Shown: in pieces, positions 33,237 to 43,710 of the stretch
How positions within the stretch are numbered: position 1 is the stretch's first letter
Layout: each line of letters begins with the position of its first letter
Source: an uncultured Prolixibacteraceae bacterium
GTDB lineage: Bacteria; Bacteroidota; Bacteroidia; Bacteroidales; Prolixibacteraceae
DNA length: 54,300 nucleotides
NCBI GenBank assembly: GCA_913063265.1
Contig: CAJXZG010000027.1
Span: forward strand, 1 to 54,300
Direction: 5' to 3'
The notes under the pieces: generated by a model
Seen by the model: the letters and a program-made list of their open reading frames with translations, nothing else
What the model was told of the DNA's origin: nothing
Databases searched by the model: none
Position numbers and translations under genes: made by a program

Positions 33237-36200
33237 ATGGCAGAAAGTAAAGGTAACTTTTTTGTTCACAGGCCCATAGTTGCTATGGTAATCGCCATCG
33301 TAATTGTAATTGTAGGTACTGTATTTATGTTAGGCTTGCCCATTGAGCAATATCCAAACCTCACTCCTCCGATTGTTCAGGTTAGAGCAACATATACAGG
33401 AGCAAATGCAACCAACGTTGAAGAATCAGTTGCAACTCCCCTGGAACAGCAAATTAACGGGGTTGACAATATGATATATATGAAATCCACTAACTCCAAT
33501 GATGGAACAATGACCATTGATGTTTCGTTTGATGTGGGTACTGATCCTGACATGAATACTGTACTAACGCAAAACAGGGTTTCAGCGGCTACTGCAAAAC
33601 TTCCGGAAGCTGTAAAAAAGCTTGGTGTAACCACAGAAAAATCACTTCCAAATATTCTTATGTTGATTACACTTACTTCCGACGGAAGATATGACCAGGA
33701 TTTCCTAGGAAACTATGCTTTAATTAATGTAAAAGATCAGTTGGCCCGAATTAAGGGAATTGGTCGTGTAAACGTAATGGGAGCCTCAGATTATTCAATG
33801 AGAATTTGGATAAAACCGGACAGGCTTTCGCATATGGGCATTACCGTTCCGGAAATAATTCAAGCCATCAACGAACAAAACACAATTGTACCTGGTGGTA
33901 AGTTTGGTGCAGAACCAGCACCTGCAGGAACAGAATTTACGTATACGGTAAGATTACCTGAACGTTTTAATTCACCCGAAGAATTTGGTGATATTGTGGT
34001 AAGAACAAATCCTGATGGTTCACAGGTAAAAATTAAAGATATCGCAACCGTAAATTTAGGTGTTGAGACCTATAATGCTTTTACACGTTTAAACAAAGAA
34101 ACATGCTCTATTATTGCACTATACCAGGCTCCCGGTTCAAACGCTGTTGAACTTGCACAACAGGTAAAAGAAGAGATGAAAGTTTTATCTCAAAACTTCC
34201 CGGAAAGTGTTGAATACAGTATTTCAATTGACACAACAGAATCAATAACCGCAGGCATCAGAGATATTGTTGTTACCCTAATCATCGCGCTTGTATTGGT
34301 AATTCTTGTTGTTTTTATTTTTATTCAGGATTGGAGAGCAACGTTAATTCCAACAATAGCTATACCCGTATCATTGATTGGTGCCTTTATGTTTTTCCCT
34401 TCATTGGGATTTACCATTAATGTTCTATCCTTACTGGGGCTTGTACTGGCCATAGGGATCGTGGTAGATGATGCCATTGTTGTTGTTGAAGCAGTTCAGG
34501 TAAACATTGCAAACGGCATGAATTCAAAAGAAGCAACAATTGATGCAATGAAAAAAGTATCGGCACCAGTAGTTGCCACAACCCTGGTACTGGTAGCAGT
34601 ATTTATACCGGTTGCAGGAATGGCAGGTATCACGGGCAGGCTGTATCAGCAATTTGCCATTACCATAGTCGTTTCAGTAATTGTTTCCTCGGTGAACGCA
34701 CTAACACTTAGCCCAGCTTTATCCTCTCTTTTGTTAAAAGAACCAAAACCCTACAAAGGATTATTGGGTAAATTCTTTGGTGCATTTAATAAATGGATGG
34801 GTAAAAGCACAGACTCGTACATGAGTTTTACCAACGTTGTAACCAGAAAAATAAAAAGATCAGTTGTATTTATACTCATAGTTGTTGTTGCAGCGGGAGT
34901 ATTTGGAAAACTTGTACCGGGAGGTTTTATTCCTGAGGAAGACATGGGTTATATGTTTGTTAATATTCAGTTACCCAATGCAGCCTCCATTCAACGTTCA
35001 GATGAAGTTTCAAGACAGATAGAAGAAATTGTAATGGAGTTTCCGGATGTCGAATATGTTACAACTGCAACAGGTTATAGCCTTCTGTCCGGTTCAATGA
35101 TCTCCAACACAGGTTTTATGTTTATAAAACTGATTAACTGGAGTGAAAGAGATATCACGGTAAAAGAATTTACGCAAATGTTAAATGTTCGTTTATCACA
35201 GGAAATAAAGGGAGCTCAGGCATTTGCATTTGGTCCGCCGGCAATTCCCGGTTTAGGAAATGGCTCCGGATTTAGTATTATGATTCAGGACAGGACCGGT
35301 AATACACCCCAGTTTCTGGCGGAAAACACCATGAAATTTATTCAGGCTGCCAATGCCCGGGAAGAAATCGGAGGTGCTTTCACTACTTTTCAGGCCAGTG
35401 TACCTCAGCGCTACATGGATATCGACAAGGAAAAAGCTTTAAAAATGGGTGTTTCCTTAAATGATCTGTACACCACAATTGGAGCTTTTATGGGAGGATC
35501 GTATATTAACGATTTTACCCGGTTTGGTCGTTTATACAAATCCTATATTCAAGCTGAACCTCAGTACCGGGTGGATGAAAGTCAGATTAATAATTTCTTT
35601 ATCAAAAACAAAGATGGAAATATGGTTCCGCTGGCAACTTTGGCAACCATTAAACCCATAACCGGCCCGGATTATACAAATCGATTTAATCTTTTTCGAT
35701 CAGTTGAAGTAACAGGTGCACCGGCACCCGGATATACCTCTGCTCAGGCAATGGCAGCTTTGGAAGAAGTTGCCGGTCAAACTTTACCCCAGGGAATGGG
35801 ATATGCCTGGAATGCAATGTCTTTTCAGGAAAAAAAGGCATCGGGTTCTTTAGGCATAATTTTAACATTCTCTCTGGTATTTGTTTTTCTCATTTTAGCA
35901 GCACAATATGAAAGCTGGTCCTTACCATTTGCCATTTTACTCGGAACACCATTTGCCATATTTGGAGCGCTGTTTGCCTTATGGGCAGGCCGTATTTTTA
36001 GTCCGACCTTCGAAAATAATATTTTTGCACAGGTAAGTTTTGTGATGTTAATCGGAATGGCGGCAAAAAATGCCATTCTGATTGTGGAGTTTGCCAACGA
36101 GGAATTTAAAAAAGGTTTAAGTCTGTTTGATTCTGCAATAAAAGCAGCAAAATCAAGATTTCGCCCTATTCTGATGACCGCCTTCTCTTTTATTCTTGGC

Positions 36201-36425
36201 GTATTTCCCCTGGTTATTGCCAGCGGCTCTGGTGCTGAAGCCAGAAAAGTTATGGGAATGGCCCTTTTGGGTGGAATGACTCTCGCAACAATTCTTGGTG
36301 TATTTATGTATCCCATGCTATTCGTTCTGGTAGGAAAATTAGCCAACTATGAAAAAAACAGAGATTCCAAAGCATTGGCTGAGGATGAAAATAAAGACAT
36401 GGACAATAAACCATCGGCTCAATAA
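33237..36425 (+). CDS. RND efflux pump, HAE1 family (AcrB-like)
   Basis: This 1062-aa proton-driven drug transporter has twelve membrane helices and two large periplasmic loops. HAE1 landmarks are present: FFVHRPIVAMVIAIVIVIVG at the start, LPIEQYPNLTPP, and helix 4 with the proton-relay Asp pair (AIGIVVDDAIVVVEAV). AKNAILIVEFANEE lies in the second half. It exports hydrophobic compounds together with its adaptor and channel partners. The long antisense ORF inside it (35825-36346) is a codon-use shadow. Confidence 0.95.
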   Translation: MAESKGNFFVHRPIVAMVIAIVIVIVGTVFMLGLPIEQYPNLTPPIVQVRATYTGANATNVEESVATPLEQQINGVDNMIYMKSTNSNDGTMTIDVSFDVGTDPDMNTVLTQNRVSAATAKLPEAVKKLGVTTEKSLPNILMLITLTSDGRYDQDFLGNYALINVKDQLARIKGIGRVNVMGASDYSMRIWIKPDRLSHMGITVPEIIQAINEQNTIVPGGKFGAEPAPAGTEFTYTVRLPERFNSPEEFGDIVVRTNPDGSQVKIKDIATVNLGVETYNAFTRLNKETCSIIALYQAPGSNAVELAQQVKEEMKVLSQNFPESVEYSISIDTTESITAGIRDIVVTLIIALVLVILVVFIFIQDWRATLIPTIAIPVSLIGAFMFFPSLGFTINVLSLLGLVLAIGIVVDDAIVVVEAVQVNIANGMNSKEATIDAMKKVSAPVVATTLVLVAVFIPVAGMAGITGRLYQQFAITIVVSVIVSSVNALTLSPALSSLLLKEPKPYKGLLGKFFGAFNKWMGKSTDSYMSFTNVVTRKIKRSVVFILIVVVAAGVFGKLVPGGFIPEEDMGYMFVNIQLPNAASIQRSDEVSRQIEEIVMEFPDVEYVTTATGYSLLSGSMISNTGFMFIKLINWSERDITVKEFTQMLNVRLSQEIKGAQAFAFGPPAIPGLGNGSGFSIMIQDRTGNTPQFLAENTMKFIQAANAREEIGGAFTTFQASVPQRYMDIDKEKALKMGVSLNDLYTTIGAFMGGSYINDFTRFGRLYKSYIQAEPQYRVDESQINNFFIKNKDGNMVPLATLATIKPITGPDYTNRFNLFRSVEVTGAPAPGYTSAQAMAALEEVAGQTLPQGMGYAWNAMSFQEKKASGSLGIILTFSLVFVFLILAAQYESWSLPFAILLGTPFAIFGALFALWAGRIFSPTFENNIFAQVSFVMLIGMAAKNAILIVEFANEEFKKGLSLFDSAIKAAKSRFRPILMTAFSFILGVFPLVIASGSGAEARKVMGMALLGGMTLATILGVFMYPMLFVLVGKLANYEKNRDSKALAEDENKDMDNKPSAQ

Positions 36426-36446
36426 ATTCAATAAAAAAGATTTAAA

Positions 36447-37844
36447 ATGAAGTATAGTAAAACATTTAAAATATTTATTTATTCAGTGCTGATGATTGGA
36501 TTTAGCGCGTGTATGGTAGGGCCAAATTATCAGAAATCCGTGGTAGAAACACCCGAAGATTATCGTTTTTCTGTTGTAAATGATACAATTATTGATTTGA
36601 ATTGGAGAGACATTTTTAAAGATTCTACTTTAGTGGAATTGATTGATTCTGCGCTGGCAAACAATTTTGACATTCAAATTGCAGCTTCGAGAATAATGGA
36701 ATCCAGGCATTATCTGGGGTATACAAAAGCCGATCAATATCCAAGTATCAACTACTCCGGAAATGCAGGTTTTGGAAATACGCTGGGTGGTTTTCCCACA
36801 GGAAACAATGCAGTTGGATCATTTAATGTAGTAGGAAATTTTAACTGGGAGTTAGTATTTTGGGGTAAATACCGACGAGCTACGGAGGCTGCCCGTGCAG
36901 AACTATTGGCAACAGAGTATGCAGCCAAGGCAGTAGAAGTGAGTTTAATTACTGATATAGTAAATACCTATTATTTGTTGCTTGATTATCGCGCGCGACT
37001 GGAAATTGCAAAGAATACCCTCGTTACCAGAAAGGAATCATCAAGAATTATTCAGGAAAGATTTAATGAAGGTATCATCCCGGAAATTGACCTGAACCAG
37101 GCTCAAATACAGGAAGATATTGCTGCAGCTGCCATCCCGACCTATGAAAGATTAATTGCTTTTACCGAAAATGCATTAAGTATTTTAATCGGAGAAAATC
37201 CTAAGGAAATAATCACTTATACAAATATCGCTGATACTCCTATACCAGACTCTATTCCATCCGGATTACCATCACAGTTACTAACAAGACGACCTGATAT
37301 ACTTCAGGCGGAACAAATGCTGATTGCTCAAAATGCAAGAATTGGAGTTGCACAGGCCATGCGTTTTCCTTCCATAAGTTTAACTGCTATGCTTGGAATG
37401 GCCAGCCCCGATTTATCAGCTTTTAATGCCGGAGATGCGTTAATGGGAACAGTCGGTGCCGGATTATTCGGTCCAATTTTCAATTTTGGTAAAAACAAAC
37501 GCAGGGTTGATATTGAACGGGAAAGAACCGAACAAATGCGGTTAAATTATGAAAAAGCTGTAATCTCGGCATTCAGAGAAACAGAAGATGCATTAATTAA
37601 TATCCACACCATTGAACAAGAAATTGTATTTGTTGAAAACCAGGTAATATCTTCTGTTAATGCGGCTATGCTGTCAAAAGAAAGATATGACGGTGGTGTA
37701 ACAAGTTACCTGGAAGTACTGGAAGCGGAAAGAGCTTTATTTAATACAGAACTTTACTATTCAGAATTACAACAACGACGTCTTTCAGCATATTCCGACT
37801 TATATAAGGCTCTGGGGGGAGGTTGGAATATAAATAATAATTAA
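36447..37844 (+). CDS. Outer-membrane efflux lipoprotein (TolC/NodT family)
   Basis: This 465-aa protein has a lipobox ending FSAC (Cys21) followed by MVGPNYQKSVVETPEDYR, typical of NodT-type factors. Two outer-membrane efflux (OEP) repeats follow, with RRPDILQAEQMLIAQNARIGVAQA marking the second. It forms the outer-membrane channel for the pump encoded upstream (gap 21 bp). The stop codon shares the bases TTAA with the stop of the convergent DUF2235 gene. No local regulator gene accompanies this operon. Confidence 0.93.
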   Translation: MKYSKTFKIFIYSVLMIGFSACMVGPNYQKSVVETPEDYRFSVVNDTIIDLNWRDIFKDSTLVELIDSALANNFDIQIAASRIMESRHYLGYTKADQYPSINYSGNAGFGNTLGGFPTGNNAVGSFNVVGNFNWELVFWGKYRRATEAARAELLATEYAAKAVEVSLITDIVNTYYLLLDYRARLEIAKNTLVTRKESSRIIQERFNEGIIPEIDLNQAQIQEDIAAAAIPTYERLIAFTENALSILIGENPKEIITYTNIADTPIPDSIPSGLPSQLLTRRPDILQAEQMLIAQNARIGVAQAMRFPSISLTAMLGMASPDLSAFNAGDALMGTVGAGLFGPIFNFGKNKRRVDIERERTEQMRLNYEKAVISAFRETEDALINIHTIEQEIVFVENQVISSVNAAMLSKERYDGGVTSYLEVLEAERALFNTELYYSELQQRRLSAYSDLYKALGGGWNINNN

Positions 37845-38914
37845 GTTAGTTTTTCAGCAAAATTGATATACTCCGGTTCAACTTTTGGGTTTGCCTTGTC
37901 GAAATAGGAAAAAATCCAGGAAGAATACCTGGGTGAATCCTCATTCTTACTACTTTTTGTTCTTTTAAAAACACTTTCATGAATATGTGGTTCGCCATGT
38001 GTTTCCTTATTCCATGTTCGTTTTTTGCGTTTAAATAATTTTCCCGGAAATGATTCCTGTTCATTGTGCATCAATCCGTTAATATCAGGATTTGATTTTA
38101 GTAATCTTTGAAATGCAGGTGCCTTTTGATAAATGATAAGATTTTTAGCAATCGCTTCACCCAACATCCATTTAAGAGAAATATCTGAAAGATCTTCTTC
38201 CATATAACCACCCCCAACATCGGTATGTACTCCACAGAACCAAACCTGTTTCATTCTTTGTTGCGTGTCATTTTTAATTGTATTCCACAGTAAAGGGTGA
38301 AAGGTTTTTCTTTCATCATCCAAAGAGAGCGCATGCCTGGCATATTCAACACTATCACTCAGATTAAAGGAATGAAACTTATGGGGGAAAAATTTATCCA
38401 AAACAAAGCTCATCCATTTTACAGGAATTCCCAGAGCTGCAACCGTATCGTAAACACCAATAAATTTAATCTTACACCACATGGTATGATGTTTAGCAAT
38501 AAACGCTTTTGCTTTTTTGTCTCTGTTTTTGGATTTTTTTAATCGATAGATTTTGAAAGCTTTATCAATTAAATCAGGTCTTGATTTAGGTAATATTCCA
38601 AACATATGGATAAATCCCGATAAACTACGAACGGTTGCTGCTCCCCGACTAAATCCAAAAAGATAAATTTGATCATCAGCCTGAAAGTTCTCAAAAATAA
38701 ACCGGTAACAGTCTTTAATATTTTTTGAGAATCCACGTCCACTTATCATACCGGTTACTTTTCGCCAATCGGTGCCTAGTCCAGGATCATAAAACGCTAT
38801 TTGTCTTTCAGTTCGGTCCTCGATCATGTTGAACATTTTATACACATTGGTATTACTTCCTACCCCACCTTTTTGTCCTGTTCCATCTGAAAAAACAACT
38901 ATATTCTTTCCCAT
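37841..38914 (-). CDS. DUF2235 alpha/beta-hydrolase
   Basis: This 357-aa cytosolic protein (no signal peptide) matches DUF2235: IVVFSDGTGQKGG at the N-terminus, YDPGLGTDW, and the nucleophile elbow FGFSRGAATVRSL (Ser at about residue 105). Later landmarks are IKFIGVYDTVAALG and FCGVHTDVGGGY, the latter carrying the likely His/Asp partners. Relatives include Tle1-type phospholipase effectors of type VI secretion, but no T6SS gene is nearby, so this is probably a housekeeping or stress hydrolase. Confidence 0.87.
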   Translation of the reverse strand: MGKNIVVFSDGTGQKGGVGSNTNVYKMFNMIEDRTERQIAFYDPGLGTDWRKVTGMISGRGFSKNIKDCYRFIFENFQADDQIYLFGFSRGAATVRSLSGFIHMFGILPKSRPDLIDKAFKIYRLKKSKNRDKKAKAFIAKHHTMWCKIKFIGVYDTVAALGIPVKWMSFVLDKFFPHKFHSFNLSDSVEYARHALSLDDERKTFHPLLWNTIKNDTQQRMKQVWFCGVHTDVGGGYMEEDLSDISLKWMLGEAIAKNLIIYQKAPAFQRLLKSNPDINGLMHNEQESFPGKLFKRKKRTWNKETHGEPHIHESVFKRTKSSKNEDSPRYSSWIFSYFDKANPKVEPEYINFAEKLT

Positions 38915-39087
38915 ATCCGCTTCTTTAATGTTATTAAAGTTTAATACAATTTAATCATGATTGGCCATATTTCCTAGTAAACATTGTAAGGTAATTTTGA
39001 ACAAAGGAGCATAAACACCGGAAAAGTTAATCCAAAACATTATTATAAAATCTTTTGTTTAACCTTATATAGATATTGAAAATAAAC

Positions 39088-40131
39088 ATGAAAAGGCTTT
39101 TTCCTCTTTTAGGAATTCTATTAATCTTCACATTTTTTGCCGAAACTATAAATGCTCAATACGCATCCAGAAAACTAAGCAAAAAACAACAGGAATATAT
39201 AGATAGTATCAAAACCATTGAATATGATTACATCTTCCCTTTTTTAGGGCAGCAGGCATATAAAAAAGGATTTGATATACCCTACCCGGTTGGGGCAATG
39301 GTAAATTATATCTGGATGGACCAGGGAATTGTTATTGAAAATTTTAAACTTGGAATTCAAAATGAGAATATAAATATTCCACCAACTGATGTTAATGAGT
39401 TTATTGGTTTTGGAGAAAACAGAAACGTGTCTTATGCGATGAATTTCAGGCCAGATATCTGGGTACTTCCTTTTTTAAATGTTTATGGTTTATTTGGTTA
39501 CGGAGCTTCAACAATTGATGTACATGTAAGTTTTCCAATTGATATTAAGTCTTCTGTCACACAAAATTTATCGACTGCCGGAATAGGCGTAATGGGGGCA
39601 TTTGGTTTAGGCCCGGTTTGGGTATCGTTAGACGGAAACTGGACATGGACCAAACCGGAACTCCTTGAAGAACCTGTGAAAGGCAGAGTGTTTGGTATAA
39701 GGGTTGGAAAAACCTTTACTTTTAAAAGTGATCCGGAAAAAAATATGGCCTTTTGGGTTGGTGGAATGAGATTAAAAATGAATTCAGAAACAAATGGAAA
39801 TATTTTGTTACGAGATGCAATTCCCCAGGATGTTTGGGATAATAAAGATGAATTTGTTCAGAACTATTACAATTGGTACGATAGTTTGGATCCAATAAAA
39901 CAAGCAATTGTTGACAAAAGTCCAATACCGGAAATTATAGACAGGATTGATGCCAAAGATGGCAGTAGTATTATTTCCTATGGGATGGATAAACGTCCAA
40001 AACAAGAGTGGAATATGATTGTTGGTGGGCAATTCCAAATCAACAAAAGATGGATGTTAAGAACTGAAGCCGGAATTGTCGGGGACAGAAAATCATTTTT
40101 GGCTTCTGTTAATTATCGATTCAAAATCTAA
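39088..40131 (+). CDS. Outer-membrane beta-barrel-like protein
   Basis: This 347-aa protein has a signal peptide (MKRLFPLLGILLIFTFFAE...INAQ). Alternating hydrophobic strands follow, ending in an aromatic C-terminal strand (FLASVNYRFKI), as in outer-membrane barrels. A soluble insert of about 60 residues (DAIPQDVWDNKDEFVQNYYN...) sits before the last strands. I do not recognise a named family. The frame opens at a TTG (39076), but the ATG at 39088 gives the better signal peptide. Confidence 0.72.
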   Translation: MKRLFPLLGILLIFTFFAETINAQYASRKLSKKQQEYIDSIKTIEYDYIFPFLGQQAYKKGFDIPYPVGAMVNYIWMDQGIVIENFKLGIQNENINIPPTDVNEFIGFGENRNVSYAMNFRPDIWVLPFLNVYGLFGYGASTIDVHVSFPIDIKSSVTQNLSTAGIGVMGAFGLGPVWVSLDGNWTWTKPELLEEPVKGRVFGIRVGKTFTFKSDPEKNMAFWVGGMRLKMNSETNGNILLRDAIPQDVWDNKDEFVQNYYNWYDSLDPIKQAIVDKSPIPEIIDRIDAKDGSSIISYGMDKRPKQEWNMIVGGQFQINKRWMLRTEAGIVGDRKSFLASVNYRFKI

Positions 40132-40161
40132 TAAATGGTCAAATGTTTTTTCAGGCTCATT

Positions 40162-40647
40162 TTATTCTTCAGAGGATTTTGAGTCAAATTCCGAATTTTG
40201 TTGATTTTTGTCAAAAGAGGATTCTTCATTTGTTGCGGTTTCATCGGTCTTAACTTTTGTCTCTTCTTTTACTCCAAAAAAACTGGCAATAAAATGGTTT
40301 ATATTTTTTTTAAACTGATGAAATTTTTTGGCAATAACTGTAGTTATTCCAAACTGAAGAGCCATGCCAATAAGCCTTAAAACCTGGTTTTTCGATTTTC
40401 CAACAACCATTTTTTTAGTCACATACCCCGATGTAACACTTACTGCTGTATTGATAAGTTCATCTAACAGACTGTCAGAAGAATAAAAATCTTTGAGTAG
40501 ACTTTTCAAAATATTTGAGGGTGTAATCTTTTTAATGGTATTATCCAATTCGTCCTTTAAAAGCTGACCTTCTTTTTCCTGTTTTTTCTCCAAATCAGCA
40601 ATCATTCGTTTTAACGATTCGGCCGTATATTTTTTTTCCGTTTCCAT
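40162..40647 (-). CDS. Hypothetical protein with coiled coil, envelope-stress cluster
   Basis: This 161-aa protein has a charged N-terminal coiled coil (about residues 5-45) and a central amphipathic or weakly hydrophobic region with GMALQFGITTVIAKKF. The tail is acidic and Asn/Ser-rich. It has no signal peptide. Its ATG overlaps the stop of the holin-like gene (TAATG), so the two are coupled. Small proteins of this type accompany YtxH and holin-like genes in Bacteroidota. The function is unknown. Confidence 0.65.
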   Translation of the reverse strand: METEKKYTAESLKRMIADLEKKQEKEGQLLKDELDNTIKKITPSNILKSLLKDFYSSDSLLDELINTAVSVTSGYVTKKMVVGKSKNQVLRLIGMALQFGITTVIAKKFHQFKKNINHFIASFFGVKEETKVKTDETATNEESSFDKNQQNSEFDSKSSEE

Positions 40648-40988
40648 TACTTCAGCATTTCGTTAACCATAGAATCGTTCATCGGCTTTTTAATCCATTT
40701 ATTTCTGAACAAATAAAGTATTAAACCAACAATTGCATAAAATCCGGCTACGATAAAAAATCCCAGATAAATTTTTTCTAAAATTGCACCCAACCACAAG
40801 GCAACGCCAAAATTAAAAATGATAAAGAACAATATAGCTGCAATTATAACAGCCGACCATGCTACAAAGCTGGAGGTTCCATCAGCTACTTTATCAATGG
40901 TTTTTAGCTTTATAAGCTGAACACTTGTTTTGGCATAATCATCAGCTCTTTCTATTAAGCTATCGAAATGTTTTAATTGTTTTTCCAT
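40647..40988 (-). CDS. Holin-X/YqjE-like small membrane protein
   Basis: This 113-aa protein has a helical N-terminus (SLIERADDYAKTSVQLIKLK) and two membrane helices (WSAVIIAAILFFIIFNFGVAL and FFIVAGFYAIVGLILYLF). This is the layout of the phage_holin_3_6/YqjE group, which despite the name are chromosomal envelope proteins. It lies downstream of a YtxH gene and is coupled to the coiled-coil gene after it. It is probably part of an envelope- or osmotic-stress cluster. Confidence 0.8.
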   Translation of the reverse strand: MEKQLKHFDSLIERADDYAKTSVQLIKLKTIDKVADGTSSFVAWSAVIIAAILFFIIFNFGVALWLGAILEKIYLGFFIVAGFYAIVGLILYLFRNKWIKKPMNDSMVNEMLK

Positions 40989-41053
40989 CTTGTTAATGAA
41001 AAGATTTTCTGAGAATAAATAAAATTACTTTTTAAAATGGTAATTTTTTACAT

Positions 41054-41113
41054 AAAAAAACTGCAAATAAAAATAATTTTTGTTGCTTCAAACCAATTAT
41101 TCTATTTGCAGTT
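41054..41113 (-). terminator. Long terminator-like hairpin after the YtxH gene
   Basis: On the minus strand, arms AACTGCAAATA and its complement (11 bp, perfect) enclose a further AATAATT/AATTATT pair and are followed by a run of T. It sits between the YtxH stop and the holin-like gene, so it may end part of the YtxH transcripts and set a ratio within the cluster. Confidence 0.6.
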
Positions 41114-41121
41114 ACTAATTC

Positions 41122-41367
41122 TTACTCGGCTTTTGCCTCTTCTGGCTTTACTTTTTTCTTCACCGTTTCAACAGTTTCTTCATATTTTTCAGAAACATTG
41201 TCAACAAATTCACCGAATTTTTCTTTTAGCTCATCTGCGTAATCTTCACCTTTACTTATAATTTTCTTACGCGTTGTAGCTCCTTTTTCCGGGGCAAATA
41301 AAATGCCCAGCATAGCACCGGCAGCTGCACCGGCCAAAATTCCTAATAATACTTTTCCTGAACTCAT
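41122..41367 (-). CDS. YtxH-domain protein
   Basis: This 81-aa protein has one N-terminal hydrophobic helix with glycine and alanine (VLLGILAGAAAGAMLGILFAPEKGATTRKK). The landmark FAPEKG is typical of YtxH. A Lys/Glu-rich helix follows (ADELKEKFGEFVDNVSEKYEE). Members are often stress-induced and membrane-associated. It is first of the three-gene stress cluster, with a hairpin between it and the holin-like gene. Confidence 0.85.
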   Translation of the reverse strand: MSSGKVLLGILAGAAAGAMLGILFAPEKGATTRKKIISKGEDYADELKEKFGEFVDNVSEKYEETVETVKKKVKPEEAKAE

Positions 41368-41476
41368 AACTTTTTTATCTTTTATAATTATTGATTCTTC
41401 AATATAAGAAATTCAGAGGACTTTTCCGAGTTTTTTGTCTTAAATTGTTTTGTTAAACTAAAAGATTTTCAAATTC

Positions 41477-43498
41477 TTATTCCATTTTTTCTAATGCCTG
41501 TTTTACAAGGCGTACAGGCAAATCACATTTTGTATCTTTACAAACATAAATTAATGTTTTATCGTTTACTAACCTATCCTTCAAAATAGGTATTTCGCTA
41601 CCTTTTTTTGAAAAAGCCCAAAGGACATTTGGTTTATATCCTTTTTGTTGCAATTCCACAATTATTTCGTTTGCTTTTACACCAAGCACGGCAATTTCAT
41701 AATATTGTTCAGTTATCTTTAACATTAAACTTCCCCAGTTTGCATATGCCATCGGATACTTTGAAAAATCTGGAATTATGTGTTGTAATATTTTAAATAC
41801 CATTTTCTTATAATCCGGATTCCCCAATATCAAATGAAGCTTGTGAAGATTATGCCCCATTACTGAATTGGCCGCAGGTATTACATTATCCTCCTTTTGA
41901 AAATGATTTACAACAACAGTCTTATTTTTTTTCGGGGAAAAGTAAAATAATCCGGATTCTGTATCATAAAAAAATTGAATTACATATTGGGTTAATTTGT
42001 CAGCCTGATGCAACCACTCCTTATCACCCGTATTTTCAAATAGCATAAGAAAAGCTTCGATAACCAGAGCATAATCTTCCAAAAATCCTCCAACCGATGC
42101 CACTCCATTTTTCCAGGTGTGAAAAAGGTTACCGTTTTCTTTAATTAGGTTTTCCCTTAAAAAAACGGCATTATTCAGGGCAAGTTTTAAAAATTTATCT
42201 TTACGAAAAGTTTTGAATGCGTTAACCAAACCAGTAACTGTAAGCGCATTCCAGGATGTTAAAGTTTTATCATCCAGTCCTGGACGAATTCTTCCTGACC
42301 TTTTTTTGAGTAACTCTTTTTTCCAGGTTTTTATCTTTAACTCCAGTTGATGCTGCGACAGCTTATTTTTCTGAGCAAATACATCGATCGCTTCATCTCT
42401 TAATAATATATAATTTCCATCCTCCCAATAACCTTTCCGATTTATATTAAAATATTTAGCGAACAAATCAAAATCAGATTTTAATGCTGTTTTAAGTTCT
42501 TTTTCCGTCCATACATAATATTTACCTTCCTCTCCTTCACTATCGGCATCCAGCGATGAATAGAATGCCCCGGACCTATCTAACAGCTCTCTTTCCAGAA
42601 ATTCTACCGTATCATAAACTACTTCTTTAAACTCCTCTTTTTGAAAAAATTGAAACCCATTGGAATATGTATTCAAAAGCTGGGCATTATCATACAACAT
42701 TTTTTCAAAGTGAGGAACTTTCCATTTTTCATCTACCGAATACCGTGCAAAACCCCCTCCAATTTGGTCATAGATACCGCCACGCGCCATTTTCTTTAGC
42801 GTTAATTCTATAAATTCCAGCGTTGTTTTATCTTTTCGGATAAATGCATAATACATCAGGAAATCAATATTTACAGGCATGGGAAATTTAGGTGCCCCTA
42901 ATCTTCCTCCATTTTCGAAATCAAACTTCTCTTTCCAGTTGCTTACTCCCAGGTAAATAATTTCAGAATCGAAATCAATTTCCTTATCTATGGGCACAAC
43001 CAGAGATGATTGAATAATCCCTTGCTGTAGTCTTTCTGCATAATCTTCCGTTTGAATTCGGTGATTATTATAATAATCGTTAATGGCACCAAGATTTTTC
43101 ATCCATAGTTCCTTCGGAAAATAAGTACCTCCCCAAACCGGCCTTCCATCTGGTAACGCAATTACATTCAATGGCCAGCCACCCTGCTGCTGCATCAGCT
43201 GGATAGCGGTCATGTAATAATTATCTACATCCGGTCGTTCCTCTCTGTCGACTTTTATACAAACAAAGTTTTCGTTCATTACACGTGCAACCTCAAGGTT
43301 TTCAAAACTCTCGTGTTCCATAACATGGCACCAGTGACATGCAGAATAACCAATGCTTATTAAGATTAGTTTGTCTTGAGTCTTTGCCTGTTCAATAGCC
43401 TTTTCGCTCCACGGAATCCAGTTTACAGGATTATGAGCATGTTGAAGTAAATAGGGTGAAGTAGAATTTATAAGTTCGTTTGTAAACTGATTTTTCAT
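41477..43498 (-). CDS. YyaL-type thioredoxin-domain protein (DUF255)
   Basis: This 673-aa protein is of the YyaL/SPATA20 family. The N-terminal thioredoxin-like DUF255 domain (about residues 1-165) starts with [21 protein letters not shown] and carries the redox pair in [14 protein letters not shown]. An (alpha/alpha)6 barrel like that of N-acylglucosamine 2-epimerases follows ([33 protein letters not shown]). The family's reaction is unknown. It is cytosolic, with no signal peptide, monocistronic and of usual length. Confidence 0.92.
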   Translation of the reverse strand: MKNQFTNELINSTSPYLLQHAHNPVNWIPWSEKAIEQAKTQDKLILISIGYSACHWCHVMEHESFENLEVARVMNENFVCIKVDREERPDVDNYYMTAIQLMQQQGGWPLNVIALPDGRPVWGGTYFPKELWMKNLGAINDYYNNHRIQTEDYAERLQQGIIQSSLVVPIDKEIDFDSEIIYLGVSNWKEKFDFENGGRLGAPKFPMPVNIDFLMYYAFIRKDKTTLEFIELTLKKMARGGIYDQIGGGFARYSVDEKWKVPHFEKMLYDNAQLLNTYSNGFQFFQKEEFKEVVYDTVEFLERELLDRSGAFYSSLDADSEGEEGKYYVWTEKELKTALKSDFDLFAKYFNINRKGYWEDGNYILLRDEAIDVFAQKNKLSQHQLELKIKTWKKELLKKRSGRIRPGLDDKTLTSWNALTVTGLVNAFKTFRKDKFLKLALNNAVFLRENLIKENGNLFHTWKNGVASVGGFLEDYALVIEAFLMLFENTGDKEWLHQADKLTQYVIQFFYDTESGLFYFSPKKNKTVVVNHFQKEDNVIPAANSVMGHNLHKLHLILGNPDYKKMVFKILQHIIPDFSKYPMAYANWGSLMLKITEQYYEIAVLGVKANEIIVELQQKGYKPNVLWAFSKKGSEIPILKDRLVNDKTLIYVCKDTKCDLPVRLVKQALEKME

Positions 43499-43658
43499 TT
43501 TTTAATTATTGAGCATAAAATCTAAAACGGAAGTTGAAAATTATTATAAATAATAACCGTTTTATAAAAGGTTAACACCGACTATAGCCTTTAGTTCTTA
43601 ACATTTCTTAAAATTCAACAATAAAGATGATTGAAGATTTGATGCTGGAAAATTTCAG

Positions 43659-43688
43659 TTGTTTTTCCTGACATTTTTTTTACTTTCG
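43659..43688 (+). promoter_or_regulatory. Promoter of the FKBP lipoprotein gene
   Basis: TTG at 43659-43661 is followed after 19 nt by TACTTTCG (43681-43688), one base off TAnnTTTG. The transcript would begin near 43695, 16 nt before the ATG. Confidence 0.5.
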
Positions 43689-43710
43689 CAGCCGCATTAA
43701 AAACATAGTC

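Noticed and set aside
35825..36346. 173-codon open frame antisense to the RND pump gene
   Set aside because: It mirrors the codon pattern of the pump gene on the other strand, has no recognisable domain and no promoter.
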